52,976 nucleotides of DNA, from positions 1-52,976 of the forward strand of contig JAKOWJ010000198.1 of NCBI GenBank assembly GCA_029781595.1. The letters are read 5' to 3'. This document shows positions 34,133 to 44,308 of the stretch, piece by piece. Position 1 is the stretch's first letter. Each line of letters begins with the position of its first letter. The position numbers and the translations under genes were made by a program. The notes beneath the pieces are model-generated. The model did no database searches, was not told the DNA's origin, and worked only from the letters and a program-made list of their open reading frames with translations. Origin of the DNA: Pseudomonadota bacterium (lineage in GTDB: Bacteria; Pseudomonadota; Gammaproteobacteria; Burkholderiales; Usitatibacteraceae).

Positions 34133-35916
34133 CCGAGGCGATCGTCTTCCTGGCGGCGGCGGTGATCGTGGTGCCGATCGCCGCGCGCCTGAAGCTGGGC
34201 TCGGTGCTCGGCTACCTCCTCGCGGGGGCCGCGATCGGCCCCTGGGGCCTCGCGCTCATCGGGGACGTCTCGCACACCCTGCACCTCGCCGAGCTGGGCG
34301 TGGTGCTCATGCTCTTCGTGATCGGCCTGGAGCTGGACCCCGCGCGCCTGGCGGGGATGCGCCGCGAGGTCTTCGGCGGCGGCTCGCTGCAGCTCGCGGC
34401 CTGCGGCGCGGTCCTGGTGGGCGCGCTCCTCGCGTTCGGGCTGCCGTGGCAGGCCGCGCTCGTGGCCGGCCTCGCGCTCGCGCTTTCGTCCACCGCCACC
34501 GCCGTGCAGACCATGGTCGAGCGAAACGAGCTCGCGACGCCCACGGGGCGCACGGCCTTCGCGATCCTGCTCTTCCAGGACATCGCGGCCATCCCGCTCA
34601 TCGCATTGGTCCCGCTGCTCGCGGCCGGCGGCGCCGCCCCGGGCGAGGCGGGCTGGGAGCGCTTCGCGCTCGCCTTCGCGGCGGTGGCCGGCGTGGTGGT
34701 GATCGGCCGCTACCTCACGCGACCGGCCATGCGCCTGGTGGCCAGGACGGGCGTGCGCGAGCTCTTCACGGCCTTCGCGCTGCTGCTGGTGGTGGGCATC
34801 GCGCAGCTCATGACGGCCGCCGGCCTTTCCATGGCGCTGGGCGCCTTCCTCGCGGGCGTGCTGCTCGCGGGATCGGAGTACCGCCACGCGCTGGAGTCCG
34901 ACATCGAGCCGTTCAAGGGCCTGCTGCTGGGCCTCTTCTTCATCGCCGTGGGCATGACGATCGACTTCGGCCTCGTCGCCTCGCGACCGGGCCTGGTGCT
35001 CGCGCTCGTGGCGGGCTTCCTCGCCGTGAAGGCGGCGGCGCTCTGGGCGGTGGCGCGGGCCCTGGGCGTCACGGCCCGCCAGCGCGTGCTCTTCGCGATC
35101 CTGCTCGCGCAGGGCGGCGAGTTCGCCTTCGTGGTCTTCGCCTCGGCGCGCGGGGCGGGCCTGCTCGCCCGCGAGTGGGAGGCGCTGCTCACGCTGGCCG
35201 TGGCCCTGTCCATGGCGCTCACGCCCCTCGTTCTTCTCGCGCACGACCGCTGGCTGTGCCGCAGGGCCGAGGGCGCGCGGGCCGCCGACGCCATCGACGA
35301 GGAGGCGCCGGTCATCATCGCCGGGTTCGGGCGCTTCGGGCAGATCGTCGGGCGCCTGCTCTTCGCCAACGGCGTGCGCGCGGTGGTGCTGGACCACGAC
35401 CCCGACCAGATCGAGATGCTGCGCCGCTTCGGCTACAAGGTCTTCTACGGAGACGCGACGCGCCTGGACCTGCTGCGCGCCGCGGGCGCCGACCGCGCGC
35501 GGCTGCTCGTCGACGCCATCGACGACGTGGACGCGAGCCTCGCGCTGGTGGACCGCGCCCGCGCGAGCTTCCCGGGCCTGCCCATCCTCGCCCGCGCGCG
35601 CAACGTCTCGCACTACTTCGAGCTGCGGCTGCGGGGCGTGACGGTCATCGAGCGCGAGACCTTCGAGTCGGCGCTGCGCGCGGGTCGCGCGGCGCTGGAG
35701 GCCCTGGGCGTGGACGCGTTCCGCGCGCGGGAGATGGCCGACGCCTTCCGGCGGCACAACCTCGCCACGCTGGAGGCGACGCTCCCGCACTACCAGGACG
35801 AGACGCGCATGCTCAACGCGGTGAAGGCCGGCCGCGAGGAGCTCGAGCGCCTCTTCGCGAAGGACCGGGAGCGCTTCGAGCGCGAGCGCGCGCGCGGCGG
35901 CGAGGAATGGCGGTGA
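34129..35916 (+). CDS. kefC: Glutathione-regulated potassium efflux antiporter (KefB/KefC type)
   Basis: 595 residues from a GTG overlapping the kefF stop. An N-terminal CPA2 membrane domain with about 12 helices (LKLGSVLGYLLAGAAIGP, FQDIAAIPL, LAQGGEFAFVVF) is followed by a cytosolic KTN/RCK domain starting IIAGFGRFGQIVGRLL with the nucleotide-binding glycines and acidic VLDHD. These systems export K+ and acidify the cytoplasm when glutathione adducts of electrophiles form. This connects functionally with the OYE and GST genes at 1.7-3.5 kb, though they are far apart. Confidence 0.9.
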   Translation: MTEAIVFLAAAVIVVPIAARLKLGSVLGYLLAGAAIGPWGLALIGDVSHTLHLAELGVVLMLFVIGLELDPARLAGMRREVFGGGSLQLAACGAVLVGALLAFGLPWQAALVAGLALALSSTATAVQTMVERNELATPTGRTAFAILLFQDIAAIPLIALVPLLAAGGAAPGEAGWERFALAFAAVAGVVVIGRYLTRPAMRLVARTGVRELFTAFALLLVVGIAQLMTAAGLSMALGAFLAGVLLAGSEYRHALESDIEPFKGLLLGLFFIAVGMTIDFGLVASRPGLVLALVAGFLAVKAAALWAVARALGVTARQRVLFAILLAQGGEFAFVVFASARGAGLLAREWEALLTLAVALSMALTPLVLLAHDRWLCRRAEGARAADAIDEEAPVIIAGFGRFGQIVGRLLFANGVRAVVLDHDPDQIEMLRRFGYKVFYGDATRLDLLRAAGADRARLLVDAIDDVDASLALVDRARASFPGLPILARARNVSHYFELRLRGVTVIERETFESALRAGRAALEALGVDAFRAREMADAFRRHNLATLEATLPHYQDETRMLNAVKAGREELERLFAKDRERFERERARGGEEWR

Positions 35917-35935
35917 GGCGCGGGGAGGGACGGCG

Positions 35936-37219
35936 ATGGCGATGAACGTGGATCCGGGAAGGCGCGTGTGGCTGGCGGCGGGCGTGCGCACGCCCTTCGA
36001 CCGCGTGGACGGCGGGCTGCGGGCCCTGGACGCGGTGGCGCTTTCCGTGCCGGTGGCGAAGGCCATGGCCGCGCGCCTGGGGGAAGGGGCGCGGCCCGAC
36101 CTCGTGGTGTGGGGCACGGTCGCCTCCAACCTCGGCTGGAGCAACCTCGCGCGCGAGGTGCTCGTGGAGGCGGGCCTCGACGGGACGATTCCCGCCTTCT
36201 CCACGGTGCTCGCGTGCGCGACGAGCATGGTGGCCGCGTTCGAGGCCGCGGGGATGCTCGGCGGCCCGATGCAGCTCGCGATGGCGGGCGGCGTGGAGAG
36301 CATGAGCCGCGTGCAGATCGGCCTCTCGCAGGGGCTGTCGGACTGGCTGCGGCGCCTCACGCAGGCCAGGAGCTTCGGCGAGAAGGTGGACCGTGCCTTC
36401 GAGCTCAGGGGCGCGGACGTGCGGCTGCACGTGCCGGGCGTGAAGAACCGGGCCACGGGCCGCAGCATGGGCGAGCACTGCGAGGAGATGGCCAGGGCCT
36501 GGAGGATCCCGCGCGAGGCGCAGGACGCGCTCGCCCTCGCCTCGCACGAGCGCGCGGTGAAGGCGCTGGCCGGCGGCTTCTTCGACGACCTGGTGATTCC
36601 CGCGGGCGAGACGGCGCGCGACGCGATCCCGCGCGCCGACACCTCGCTGGAGCGCCTGGCGCGCCTGAAGCCCGCGTTCGACCGCGAGGCGGGCACGATC
36701 ACCGCGGGCAACGCCTCGCCCCTCACCGACGGGGCGGCGGCGCTGTGGGTCGCGACGGACGCCGGGCTCGCCCGCGTGCCGGCCGCGGCGCCGCGCGCGC
36801 GCCTCGTGGACTGGGAGATCGCCGCCGTGGACATCTTCCACGAGGGCCTGCTCATGGCGCCGGCCTACGCCATCCCGCGCCTGCTCGCGCGCCACGGCCT
36901 CGCGCTGGCGGACGTCGACCTGTGGGAGATCCACGAGGCCTTCGCGGCGCAGGTGCTGTGCAACGTGGCGGCGCTCGAGGACGAGGCCTTCGTGCGCGGC
37001 AAGGCGGGCGTGGACGCCGCGCTCGGCCGATTCCCGTGGGACCGGTTCAATCCCCACGGCGGGAGCGTGGCGATCGGGCACCCCTTCGGCGCCACGGGCG
37101 CGCGCCTGCTCTCGCAGGCGGTCAAGGAGCTCGCGGCGCTCGGGCCCGGCAAGCGCGCCGTCGTGTCGATCTGCGCGGACGGCGGGCTGGGGACGGTGGC
37201 GCTGCTCGAGTCGGCTTGA
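35936..37219 (+). CDS. Thiolase family acyl-CoA acetyltransferase (FadI-like)
   Basis: 427 residues. Thiolase signature with nucleophilic Cys in TVLACATSM (about residue 94), EIHEAFAAQ, GGSVAIGHPFGATG with the catalytic His, and a second Cys in SICADGGLG near the end. Length and the KNRATGRSMGEHCEEMA loop fit trifunctional-type FadI thiolases rather than PhaA. No FadJ-like hydratase/dehydrogenase is beside it, so its pathway is open. It follows kefC by 19 bases on the same strand but is functionally unrelated. Confidence 0.88.
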   Translation: MAMNVDPGRRVWLAAGVRTPFDRVDGGLRALDAVALSVPVAKAMAARLGEGARPDLVVWGTVASNLGWSNLAREVLVEAGLDGTIPAFSTVLACATSMVAAFEAAGMLGGPMQLAMAGGVESMSRVQIGLSQGLSDWLRRLTQARSFGEKVDRAFELRGADVRLHVPGVKNRATGRSMGEHCEEMARAWRIPREAQDALALASHERAVKALAGGFFDDLVIPAGETARDAIPRADTSLERLARLKPAFDREAGTITAGNASPLTDGAAALWVATDAGLARVPAAAPRARLVDWEIAAVDIFHEGLLMAPAYAIPRLLARHGLALADVDLWEIHEAFAAQVLCNVAALEDEAFVRGKAGVDAALGRFPWDRFNPHGGSVAIGHPFGATGARLLSQAVKELAALGPGKRAVVSICADGGLGTVALLESA

Positions 37220-37224
37220 GGGCC

Positions 37225-37236
37225 GCGGCCGGCCGC
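37225..37236. repeat. Perfect 12-base palindrome between convergent genes
   Basis: GCGGCCGGCCGC lies in the 21-base gap between the thiolase and aapP stops. It might act as a weak bidirectional terminator, or be chance in such GC-rich DNA. Confidence 0.35.
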
Positions 37237-37240
37237 GCGC

Positions 37241-38026
37241 TCAGTGCCCGAGGATCTGGCTGAGGAAGAGCTTGGTGCGCTCCTGCCGCGGGTGGGTGAA
37301 GAACGCCTCCGGCTCGTTCTCCTCGACGATCTCCCCGCGGTCCATGAAGATCACGCGGTTGGCGACCGTCTTGGCGAACCCCATCTCGTGGGTGACGCAG
37401 AGCATCGTCATGCCGGACTCGGCCAGGCCCACCATCACGTCGAGCACCTCCTTGATCATTTCCGGGTCCAGCGCCGAGGTGGGCTCGTCGAAGAGCATGA
37501 CCTTGGGCCGCATGCACAGGCTGCGCGCGATGGCCACGCGCTGCTGCTGGCCACCCGAGAGCTGCCCCGGGTACTTCCTCGCCTGCTCGGGGATGCGCAC
37601 GCGCTCGAGGTACTCCATCGCCGTCTCCTCGGCCTGCCGGCGCGGGGTCTTCCTCACCCACATGGGCGCGAGCACGCAGTTCTCCAGGACGGTGAGGTGC
37701 GGGAAGAGGTTGAAGTGCTGGAACACCATCCCCACCTCGCTGCGGATCCGCTCGATGTTCTTCACGTCGCTGGTGAGCTCGACGCCGTCGACCACGATGC
37801 GGCCGCGCTGGTGCTCCTCGAGCCGGTTGATGCAGCGGATCATGGTCGACTTGCCCGAGCCCGAGGGCCCGCACACGACGATGCGCTCGCCGCGCGCCAC
37901 GCGCAGGTTGATGTTGCGCAGGACGTGGAACTGGTCGTACCACTTGTGCACTTCCTGGAGCTCCACCATCGCCTCGGCGGGGGCGGCGGGTGTCGCGGTC
38001 GGCCCGGCGGCCAGGGGGGTGCTCAT
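37241..38026 (-). CDS. aapP: Amino-acid ABC transporter ATP-binding protein
   Basis: 261 residues from the ATG at 38026, with an Ala/Pro-rich N-terminal extension of about 18 residues before the domain. ABC motifs: Walker [12 protein letters not shown]-loop [13 protein letters not shown], signature [13 protein letters not shown], Walker [13 protein letters not shown], switch His in CVTHEM. Polar amino acid (GlnQ/AapP) type. It is last in an aapJQMP operon, 23 bases after aapM. Confidence 0.94.
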   Translation of the reverse strand: MSTPLAAGPTATPAAPAEAMVELQEVHKWYDQFHVLRNINLRVARGERIVVCGPSGSGKSTMIRCINRLEEHQRGRIVVDGVELTSDVKNIERIRSEVGMVFQHFNLFPHLTVLENCVLAPMWVRKTPRRQAEETAMEYLERVRIPEQARKYPGQLSGGQQQRVAIARSLCMRPKVMLFDEPTSALDPEMIKEVLDVMVGLAESGMTMLCVTHEMGFAKTVANRVIFMDRGEIVEENEPEAFFTHPRQERTKLFLSQILGH

Positions 38027-38049
38027 GGCTATGCCTCCATCGCGCCGTC

Positions 38050-39150
38050 TCAGCGCCTGTGTCCGGTGTGCAGCTTGCGCTCCAGCCACTGGCTGTAGCG
38101 CGACATGCCGAAGCAGAAGACCCAGTACACGCAGGCCGCGAACACGTAGCCCTCGGTCGAGAAGCCCAGCCAGTTGGTGTCCGAGTTGGCCGCCTGGATG
38201 CTGCCCAGGAGGTCGAAGAGCCCGATGATGAGCACCAGGCTCGTGTCCTTGAACAGGGCGATGAAGGTGTTGACGATGCCCGGGATCACGAGCTTGAGCG
38301 CCTGCGGCAGGATCACGAGGATCGTCGAGCGCCAGAAGCCCAGGCCCAGCGCGGCGGCGGCCTCGAACTGGCCCTTGGGGATGCCCTGCAGCCCGCCGCG
38401 CACCACCTCCGCCATGTAGGCCGCCTCGAAGAGCGCCACGCCGATGAGCGCCCGCAGGAGCTTGTCGAAGTTCATGCCCTCGGGCAGGAAGAAGGGCAGC
38501 ATCACCGAGGACATGAAGAGCACCGTGATGAGCGGCACGCCGCGCCAGAGCTCGATGAAGGCCACGCACAGCGCCTTGAGCACCGGCATGTTCGTCGCGC
38601 GCCGGCCCAGGGCCAGCAGGATGCCCAGCGGCAGCGCCGCCACCATGCCGACGATCGCGATGACGAGGGTGAGCGAGAGGCCTCCCCACTTGCTCGTCTC
38701 CACGTGCGCGAGGCCGAAGTGCCCGCCCACGAGGAGGTGGAAGGCGACGACCGGGTAGACGACGAGGAGCACCGCGCCCAGCCACTGCTTCAGGGCGAAG
38801 CGCTTGATGAAGAGCGGCACGACGAAGGCGACGAGGAGCGCGAGGCACGTGTTCACCCGCCACTGCTCGGCCACCGGGTAGAAGCCGTAGAAGAACTGGT
38901 TCAGGCGCACGCCGATGAAGACCCAGCACGCGCCGGCGCGCGAGCAGTCCTTGGCGGTGGTGCCGCTCCAGTCGGCCTTGAGGATCGCCCACTCGACGAA
39001 GGGCGGCACGACCAGGTACAGGAGGTAGACCGCCAGGAGCGTGAGCGCGCCGTTCAGCGGCGAGTCGAAGAGGTTCCTGCGCACCCAGCCCAGCGCGCCC
39101 GTGGCGGCGGCGGGCGGGGGCAGGTCGGGCTGGCGCGGGACGGCGGCCAT
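38050..39150 (-). CDS. aapM: Amino-acid ABC transporter permease
   Basis: 366 residues, several transmembrane helices; longer than typical GlnP permeases because of an N-terminal extension with extra helices and a periplasmic loop, as in AapM. The coupling EAA-like motif is [23 protein letters not shown] and the conserved [13 protein letters not shown] precedes it. It forms a heterodimer with the next upstream permease. 4 bases from aapQ. Confidence 0.92.
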   Translation of the reverse strand: MAAVPRQPDLPPPAAATGALGWVRRNLFDSPLNGALTLLAVYLLYLVVPPFVEWAILKADWSGTTAKDCSRAGACWVFIGVRLNQFFYGFYPVAEQWRVNTCLALLVAFVVPLFIKRFALKQWLGAVLLVVYPVVAFHLLVGGHFGLAHVETSKWGGLSLTLVIAIVGMVAALPLGILLALGRRATNMPVLKALCVAFIELWRGVPLITVLFMSSVMLPFFLPEGMNFDKLLRALIGVALFEAAYMAEVVRGGLQGIPKGQFEAAAALGLGFWRSTILVILPQALKLVIPGIVNTFIALFKDTSLVLIIGLFDLLGSIQAANSDTNWLGFSTEGYVFAACVYWVFCFGMSRYSQWLERKLHTGHRR

Positions 39151-39154
39151 GGCG

Positions 39155-40345
39155 CTAGCGCTCCACCAGCGCCATGCGGGCGTTGAACCAGTTCATGAAC
39201 AGCGAGATCGCCAGGCTGATCGCGAGGTAGACCGCCATGGTCATGGCCATCACCTCGACCGCCTGGCCGGTCTGGTTGAGCGTCGTGCCCGCGAAGAGCG
39301 AGACGAGGTCGGGGTAGCCGATGGCGGTGGCGAGCGAGGAGTTCTTGGTGAGGTTGAGGTACTGGCTGGTGAGCGGCGGGATCGTGACGCGCATGGCCTG
39401 CGGGATGATCACCAGCCGCAGCGTCCAGCCCGGCCGCAGGCCCAGGGCGCTCGCCGCCTCGGTCTGCCCGTGGGAGACGGAGAGGATGCCCGCGCGCACC
39501 GTCTCGGCGATGAACGCCGCCGTGTAGATCGACAGCGCCATGAGCAGCGCGGCGAGCTCCGGGATCACCGACACGCCGCCCGAGAAGTTGAAGCCCTCGA
39601 GCTCCGGGGAGTGCAAGGTGACTGGCCGGCCCGCGAGCAGGTAGGCCGCGAGCGGCAGGACGACGACGAGCCCGGCCGACGCGGCGAACACGGGGAAGCG
39701 CTCCCCCGTGCGCTCCTGGCGGGCGCGCGCCCACCGCGCCAGCGCCGCCGACGCGGCCAGCGCCGCCACGATGGCCAGGGCCACCCAGCCGAACCCATCC
39801 CCGAATTCCGGGCGCGGCAGGTAGAGCCCGCGCAGCGTGAGGAAGACGGAGTCGCCCACGCGCAGCGCCTCGCTGGGCGGCGGCAGGTTGAGGAACACCG
39901 CGAAATACCAGAAGAGGATCTGCAGCAGGAGCGGAATGTTGCGGAAGGTCTCGATGTAGGCCGCCGCCAGGCGCGAGACCAGCCAGTTGCGCGACAGCCG
40001 GGCCACGCCGATCACGAAGCCGAGGATCGTCGCGAAGACGATCCCCAGCCCGGACACGAGCAGGGTGTTGAGCAGGCCGACGACGAAGGTGCGTCCGTAC
40101 GACGAGGACTCGTCGTAGTGCACCAGCGACTGGTTGATGGCGAAGCCCGCGCGGTTGTCGAGGAAGCCGAACCCCGTCGAGATGCCGCGCACCGCCAGGT
40201 TGTGCAGGAGGTTGTGGACGAGGTAGACCCCGACCGCGATCACGCCCGCGCTCACCAGCACCTGGAAGGTGATCGCCCGGACGCGGGGATCGTTCCAGGG
40301 CGGTGGCCGCTTCGGCGGCCCGCCGGGCTGCGTCATCTGCGACAT
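39155..40345 (-). CDS. aapQ: Amino-acid ABC transporter permease
   Basis: 396 residues with a large periplasmic loop between the first helices, as in AapQ. Motifs IETFRNIPLLLQILFWYF and the EAA-type TEAASALGLRPGWTLRLVIIPQAM are intact. Ribosome-binding site GAAGAGGG precedes the ATG. Separated from aapJ by 93 bases containing a strong hairpin, which probably limits how much of the message continues into the permease genes. Confidence 0.93.
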   Translation of the reverse strand: MSQMTQPGGPPKRPPPWNDPRVRAITFQVLVSAGVIAVGVYLVHNLLHNLAVRGISTGFGFLDNRAGFAINQSLVHYDESSSYGRTFVVGLLNTLLVSGLGIVFATILGFVIGVARLSRNWLVSRLAAAYIETFRNIPLLLQILFWYFAVFLNLPPPSEALRVGDSVFLTLRGLYLPRPEFGDGFGWVALAIVAALAASAALARWARARQERTGERFPVFAASAGLVVVLPLAAYLLAGRPVTLHSPELEGFNFSGGVSVIPELAALLMALSIYTAAFIAETVRAGILSVSHGQTEAASALGLRPGWTLRLVIIPQAMRVTIPPLTSQYLNLTKNSSLATAIGYPDLVSLFAGTTLNQTGQAVEVMAMTMAVYLAISLAISLFMNWFNARMALVER

Positions 40346-40385
40346 GGGCCGGCCCTCTTCAGGCTGCGGATCGGCCGGCGCGGGA

Positions 40386-40411
40386 CGCGCCGCCCGTCAA
40401 GGGGCGGCGCG
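40386..40411 (-). terminator. Intercistronic hairpin between aapJ and aapQ
   Basis: Perfect 10-base-pair stem CGCGCCGCCC (40386-40395) / GGGCGGCGCG (40402-40411) with a 6-base loop, no T-run. Such hairpins after binding-protein genes usually stabilise the upstream message or partly end transcription, raising binding protein over membrane components. Confidence 0.6.
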
Positions 40412-40438
40412 CGCCGGCGGCGACGACCGTTGCGGGGC

Positions 40439-41461
40439 CTAGCGGAACGGCGGCGCGTACTGCAGGCCGCCCTTGGTCCACAGCGCGTTCTGCCCGCGGG
40501 CGATCTTGAGCGCGCTGCCCGCGCCCACGTTGCGCTCGAAGACCTCCGAGTAGTTGCCCACCAGCCGGATGATCTTGTAGGCGAAGTCGTCGGGGACGCC
40601 CAGGCCGTGCTTGATCACGTCCACGCCGAGCAGGCGCTTCACGTCCGGGTTCTTGCTCGAGGACTTCATCTGGTCGACGTTCGTGGAGGTGACGCCCAGG
40701 TCCTCGGCGTCGATCATGGCGAACAGGCTCCAGCGCACGATGTTGAACCACTCCACGTCGCCCTGGCGCACGGCCGGGCCGAGCGGCTCCTTGGAGATGA
40801 TCTCCGGGAGCACGACGGCCGAGTCGGGCTTGGCGAGCTTGCTGCGCAGCGCGTAGAGCTGCGACTGGTCGCTGGTGAGCACGTCGCAGCGCCCGGCCTC
40901 GAAGGACTTCACGGTCTCGTCCGCGGTGTCGTAGACGACCGGCTTGAACTTCATCTTGTGCAGGCCGAAGTAGTCGGCGAGGTTCAGCTCCGTCGTGGTG
41001 CCCGACTGCACGCACACCGTGGCGCCGCTGAGCTTGAGCGCACTCTTCACGCCGAGCTTCTTCTTCACGAGGAAGCCCTGGCCGTCGTAGTAGGTGATGC
41101 CGGTGAAGCTGATGCCCAGGCCCCCGTCGCGGGTGACCGTCCAGGTGGTGTTGCGAGACAGGATGTCGATCTCGCCGGACTGCAGGGCGGTGAAACGCTC
41201 CTTGGCGGTGAGCGGCGTGTACTTCACCTTGTTCGCGTCGCCGAAGACCGCCGCGGCCACCGCCCGGCACACGTCGACGTCGATGCCCTTCCAGACGCCC
41301 TTCTCGTCGGGCGCGGAGAAGCCGGGCAGGCCGCTGTTCACGCCGCATTGCACGAAGCCCTTCTTCTTCACCGCCTCGAATGTCGCGCCGGCGTGGGCGG
41401 GCACGGCCGCGAGGGCCAGGGCGGAAACGCAGATTGCCGACAACAAGGTGCGCACTTTCAT
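40439..41461 (-). CDS. aapJ: Periplasmic amino-acid-binding protein
   Basis: 340 residues from the ATG at 41461. A GTG one codon upstream is possible but too close to the ribosome-binding site GGAGG. Signal peptide 1-25 (ending AHA). The SBP family 3 core shows VQCGVNSGLPGFS, WKGIDVDVCRAVAAAVFGD, FTALQSGEIDILSRNTTWT and ENFSEV-like NYSEVFERNVG. General L-amino-acid (AapJ) type, with a pattern close to the Rhizobium protein as recalled. Start of the operon; the preceding 200-base gap (41465-41673) shows no clear promoter. Confidence 0.94.
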   Translation of the reverse strand: MKVRTLLSAICVSALALAAVPAHAGATFEAVKKKGFVQCGVNSGLPGFSAPDEKGVWKGIDVDVCRAVAAAVFGDANKVKYTPLTAKERFTALQSGEIDILSRNTTWTVTRDGGLGISFTGITYYDGQGFLVKKKLGVKSALKLSGATVCVQSGTTTELNLADYFGLHKMKFKPVVYDTADETVKSFEAGRCDVLTSDQSQLYALRSKLAKPDSAVVLPEIISKEPLGPAVRQGDVEWFNIVRWSLFAMIDAEDLGVTSTNVDQMKSSSKNPDVKRLLGVDVIKHGLGVPDDFAYKIIRLVGNYSEVFERNVGAGSALKIARGQNALWTKGGLQYAPPFR

Positions 41462-41673
41462 CACTTCCTCCTCGGTTCAGGTTCGCTCGACGAAATGGCG
41501 ACGCGCGGCCGCATCGACGGGTGTCCCGATGCGGGCGGCGACCAGGATCCCCCCGCGCGGCTGTGCCGTCGTCCGGGCCGTTGCCGGGGTGGAACGCGTT
41601 CGGCAAGACCCGCTTCTTTCCGGGGATGCTACACCCGTTGCCGCCGCGGCGGCAGGCGGCGCCGCGGTTCCGG

Positions 41674-42318
41674 CTAGCCGCCGGCGGCGATCTGGCGCAG
41701 CGCCCTCGCGTACGCCTCGGGCGTCTGCGCGCCCTCGACCACGTAGTGCTCGTCCACCACGAGCGTCGGCACGGCCGACACGCCCCGGGAGAGCCAGAGA
41801 CGCTCGCGCTCGCGCACCTCGGCGGTGAATTCGTCGCCCTCGGCGATGGCCCGCGCGCGCGCCGCGTCCAGCCCGGCGGCGCCGGCCAGCTCGGCCAGCA
41901 CCTGCGGCGCGCCGGGGTTGCGCCCCTCGCCATGGTAGGCGCGAAGCAGCGCGCGCTTGAGCTCGGTGGCGCGCCCCTCGAGCGCCGCCCAGTGCAGCAC
42001 GCGGTGCGCGGCGAACGTGTTCCACACGTGCAGGCGCGTCGTGAAGGCGAACCCCACCTCCTCGCCGCGCGCGCGGATGCGCGCCTGCACCTCGGCCACC
42101 TGCTCCGGCGTGCGGCCGTACTTGCGCCCGAGGTACGGCACCACCTCCTCGCCGGCCGGGCCCATGTCGGGATTGAGCTCGAAGGGCTCGAAGCGCAGGC
42201 GCGTGGCCACCTCGCCGTCGAGGCGCGAGAGGGCCAGGGTGAGGGAGGCGAGCCCGATGGCGCACCACGGGCAGGCGACGTCGGAGACGAAGGCGAGGTC
42301 GAGGGATTCGCGGGCCAT
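41674..42318 (-). CDS. DsbA-family (FrnE-like) 2-hydroxychromene/dithiol oxidoreductase
   Basis: 214 residues from the ATG at 42318, cytoplasmic (no signal peptide). Thioredoxin-like fold with active site CPWC (in VACPWCAIG), cis-Pro region [11 protein letters not shown] and a helical insertion ([13 protein letters not shown]). This is the DsbA/FrnE group, dithiol oxidoreductases whose members include polyketide and stress-related enzymes. Target unknown. Separated from aapJ by about 210 bases and divergent from thrH. Confidence 0.88.
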   Translation of the reverse strand: MARESLDLAFVSDVACPWCAIGLASLTLALSRLDGEVATRLRFEPFELNPDMGPAGEEVVPYLGRKYGRTPEQVAEVQARIRARGEEVGFAFTTRLHVWNTFAAHRVLHWAALEGRATELKRALLRAYHGEGRNPGAPQVLAELAGAAGLDAARARAIAEGDEFTAEVRERERLWLSRGVSAVPTLVVDEHYVVEGAQTPEAYARALRQIAAGG

Positions 42319-42343
42319 GGCCGGAAGGGTAGCGCGAATCCGG

Positions 42344-42349
42344 GATAAT
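42344..42349 (+). promoter_or_regulatory. Putative -10 element for thrH
   Basis: GATAAT (5 of 6) 40 bases before the thrH start, followed by GGGCGCC, the same sequence seen after the OYE promoter candidate. No -35 recognised. Confidence 0.3.
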
Positions 42350-42388
42350 GGGCGCCGACGCCGCGCCGCCTCCCGCGCGGCCACCGCC

Positions 42389-43009
42389 ATGGAGGGCGCC
42401 TTGCAAATCGTCTGCCTCGACCTCGAAGGGGTCCTCGTCCCGGAGATCTGGATCGAGTTCTCGAAACGCACCGGCATCCCGGAGCTCTCGCGCACCACGC
42501 GCGACGAGCCGGACTACGACAGGCTCATGCGCTACCGCCTGGACATCCTCGAGCGGCGCTCGCTGGGCCTCGCGGACATCCAGTCGGTCATCGCGGGCAT
42601 GGGGCCGATGCCCGGGGCGCGCGAGTTCCTCGACGAGCTGCGCGCGGGCTTCCAGGTCGTCATCCTCTCGGACACCTTCTACGAGTTCGCGCGGCCGCTC
42701 ATGGAGCAGCTCGGCCGGCCCACGCTCTTCTGCCACCGGCTGGAGGTGGACGCGGCCGGCGTGGTGCGCGGCTACCGGCTGCGCCTGCCCGACCAGAAGC
42801 GCGCCGCGGTGAACGCCTTCCGGGCGCTGAACTTCCAGGTGATCGCCGCGGGCGACTCCTACAACGACACGGCCATGCTGGGCGCGGCGCACGCGGGCAT
42901 CTTCTTCCGCCCGCCCGAGCGCATCGTGGGCGAGTTCCCGCAGTTTCCCGTCACGCGCGAGTACCCGGCTCTCCTGGCGGCCATCCGGCAGGCGGCCGCC
43001 TCGATCTGA
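42389..43009 (+). CDS. thrH: Bifunctional phosphoserine phosphatase/homoserine phosphotransferase
   Basis: 206 residues. HAD superfamily with [12 protein letters not shown] (nucleophile Asp replaced in order by the ThrH-specific DLEG pattern), [21 protein letters not shown] and EFPQFPVT. The pattern is very close to Pseudomonas ThrH, which dephosphorylates phosphoserine and can pass the phosphate to homoserine. Monocistronic by appearance; its stop is 15 bases from the convergent dctM stop. Confidence 0.94.
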   Translation: MEGALQIVCLDLEGVLVPEIWIEFSKRTGIPELSRTTRDEPDYDRLMRYRLDILERRSLGLADIQSVIAGMGPMPGAREFLDELRAGFQVVILSDTFYEFARPLMEQLGRPTLFCHRLEVDAAGVVRGYRLRLPDQKRAAVNAFRALNFQVIAAGDSYNDTAMLGAAHAGIFFRPPERIVGEFPQFPVTREYPALLAAIRQAAASI

Positions 43010-43024
43010 GGCCTCGCCCCGGCC

Positions 43025-44293
43025 CTAGCGCAGCGTCCAGAGCGACAGGGCCGGCACGAACCCCACGAGGATGGAGATCGCGACCATCGCGATCACGAAC
43101 GGCACGGCCTTCCGGGCGATGGCCATGATGGGCGTGCCCGTGAGGCCCGACATCACGAAGAGGTTCAGCCCCATCGGCGGGGTGATGAAGCCCAGGCCGA
43201 GCGAGGTGATCATGAACACGCAGAAGTGGACCTGGTCCATCCCGATCTCCTTGGCCACGGGGTGCAGGAGCGGGGCGAGGATCACGATGTTGGGCGTGGT
43301 CTCCATGAACATGCCGGCGACGATGAAGATCGCCAGCATCACGAACTTGAGCGCCACCGGGTCCGCCGTGAGCGAGGTGAGGTGGCGCACGAAGTCCTGC
43401 GGCACGTCCAGGATGGTGAGCGTCTGCGCGAAGAGCATGGCCACGCCGATGATGGGCAGGATCACGCCGTTCACGCGCGCGGAGGTCTCGAGCATCGCCG
43501 GGAAGTCGCGCAGGCGGATCGTGCCCTGCACCATGCCCACGAGCAGGGCGACGGCCACCGCCACCGCGGCCGACTCCGTGGGCGTGAACACTCCCGAGTA
43601 GATGCCCCCGAGGATGATGCCGGGGATCGACAGCGCCCACTTCGCCTCGTTGAGCGCACGCAGCCACCGCCGGAACGAGAAGCGCCCCGTGGAGCTCTCG
43701 TAGCCGTTCAGCCGGTTCATCACGACGTTGGTGACCACCACGCCCAGCAGCACCAGCACGCCGGGGATGGCCGCGGCCACGAACAGGCTCGCCGAGGAGA
43801 TGCCCAGCACCAGGCCCAGGATGATGTAGGCGATGGACGGCGGGATGAGCACGCCGGTGCACGCGCCGCTCGCCACCAGCGCGCAGGCGTAGGGCTTGGG
43901 GTAGCCCAGCTCGACCAGGCGCTTCATGGTGATGCGGCCGATGGCGGCGGCGTCGGCCGCGTCCGAGCCCGAGATGCACGCGAAGAACCCGCAGCCCAGC
44001 ACCGTGGAGGTGCCGAATCCGGAGCGCAGGCTCCCCGTCGTGGCCTCGGCGAAGTCGAGCAGCTTGTAGGCGAGCCCCGAGCGCACCATGACGTCGCCCG
44101 TGAGCACGAAGAGGGGGATGGCGATGAGCGCGAAGGAATCCACGCCCTGGAAGAGCGCCTCGCCCAGCAGGGAGAGCGGCAGCGCCCCGGTGCCGAGCAG
44201 CAGGGCGACGGTGCCCAGCCCCAGCGCCACCCAGAAGGGGACGGCGAGGGCCAGCAGCAGGAGGACGAGGCCGATGCCCAGCGTGACTGCCAT
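43025..44293 (-). CDS. TRAP transporter large permease (DctM)
   Basis: 422 residues with about 12 membrane helices. DctM-type stretches: IAIPLFVLTGDVM, LGCGFFACISGSDAADAAAIG, PSIAYIILGLVLGISSA, GIYSGVFTPTESAAVAV and FITPPMGLNLFVMSGL. It is the sodium-coupled transport subunit of a tripartite ATP-independent periplasmic transporter. Last gene of the dehydrogenase-TRAP operon, 15 bases after the small permease. Confidence 0.93.
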   Translation of the reverse strand: MAVTLGIGLVLLLLALAVPFWVALGLGTVALLLGTGALPLSLLGEALFQGVDSFALIAIPLFVLTGDVMVRSGLAYKLLDFAEATTGSLRSGFGTSTVLGCGFFACISGSDAADAAAIGRITMKRLVELGYPKPYACALVASGACTGVLIPPSIAYIILGLVLGISSASLFVAAAIPGVLVLLGVVVTNVVMNRLNGYESSTGRFSFRRWLRALNEAKWALSIPGIILGGIYSGVFTPTESAAVAVAVALLVGMVQGTIRLRDFPAMLETSARVNGVILPIIGVAMLFAQTLTILDVPQDFVRHLTSLTADPVALKFVMLAIFIVAGMFMETTPNIVILAPLLHPVAKEIGMDQVHFCVFMITSLGLGFITPPMGLNLFVMSGLTGTPIMAIARKAVPFVIAMVAISILVGFVPALSLWTLR

Positions 44294-44308
44294 GGCGGGA
44301 CGCGGCGC

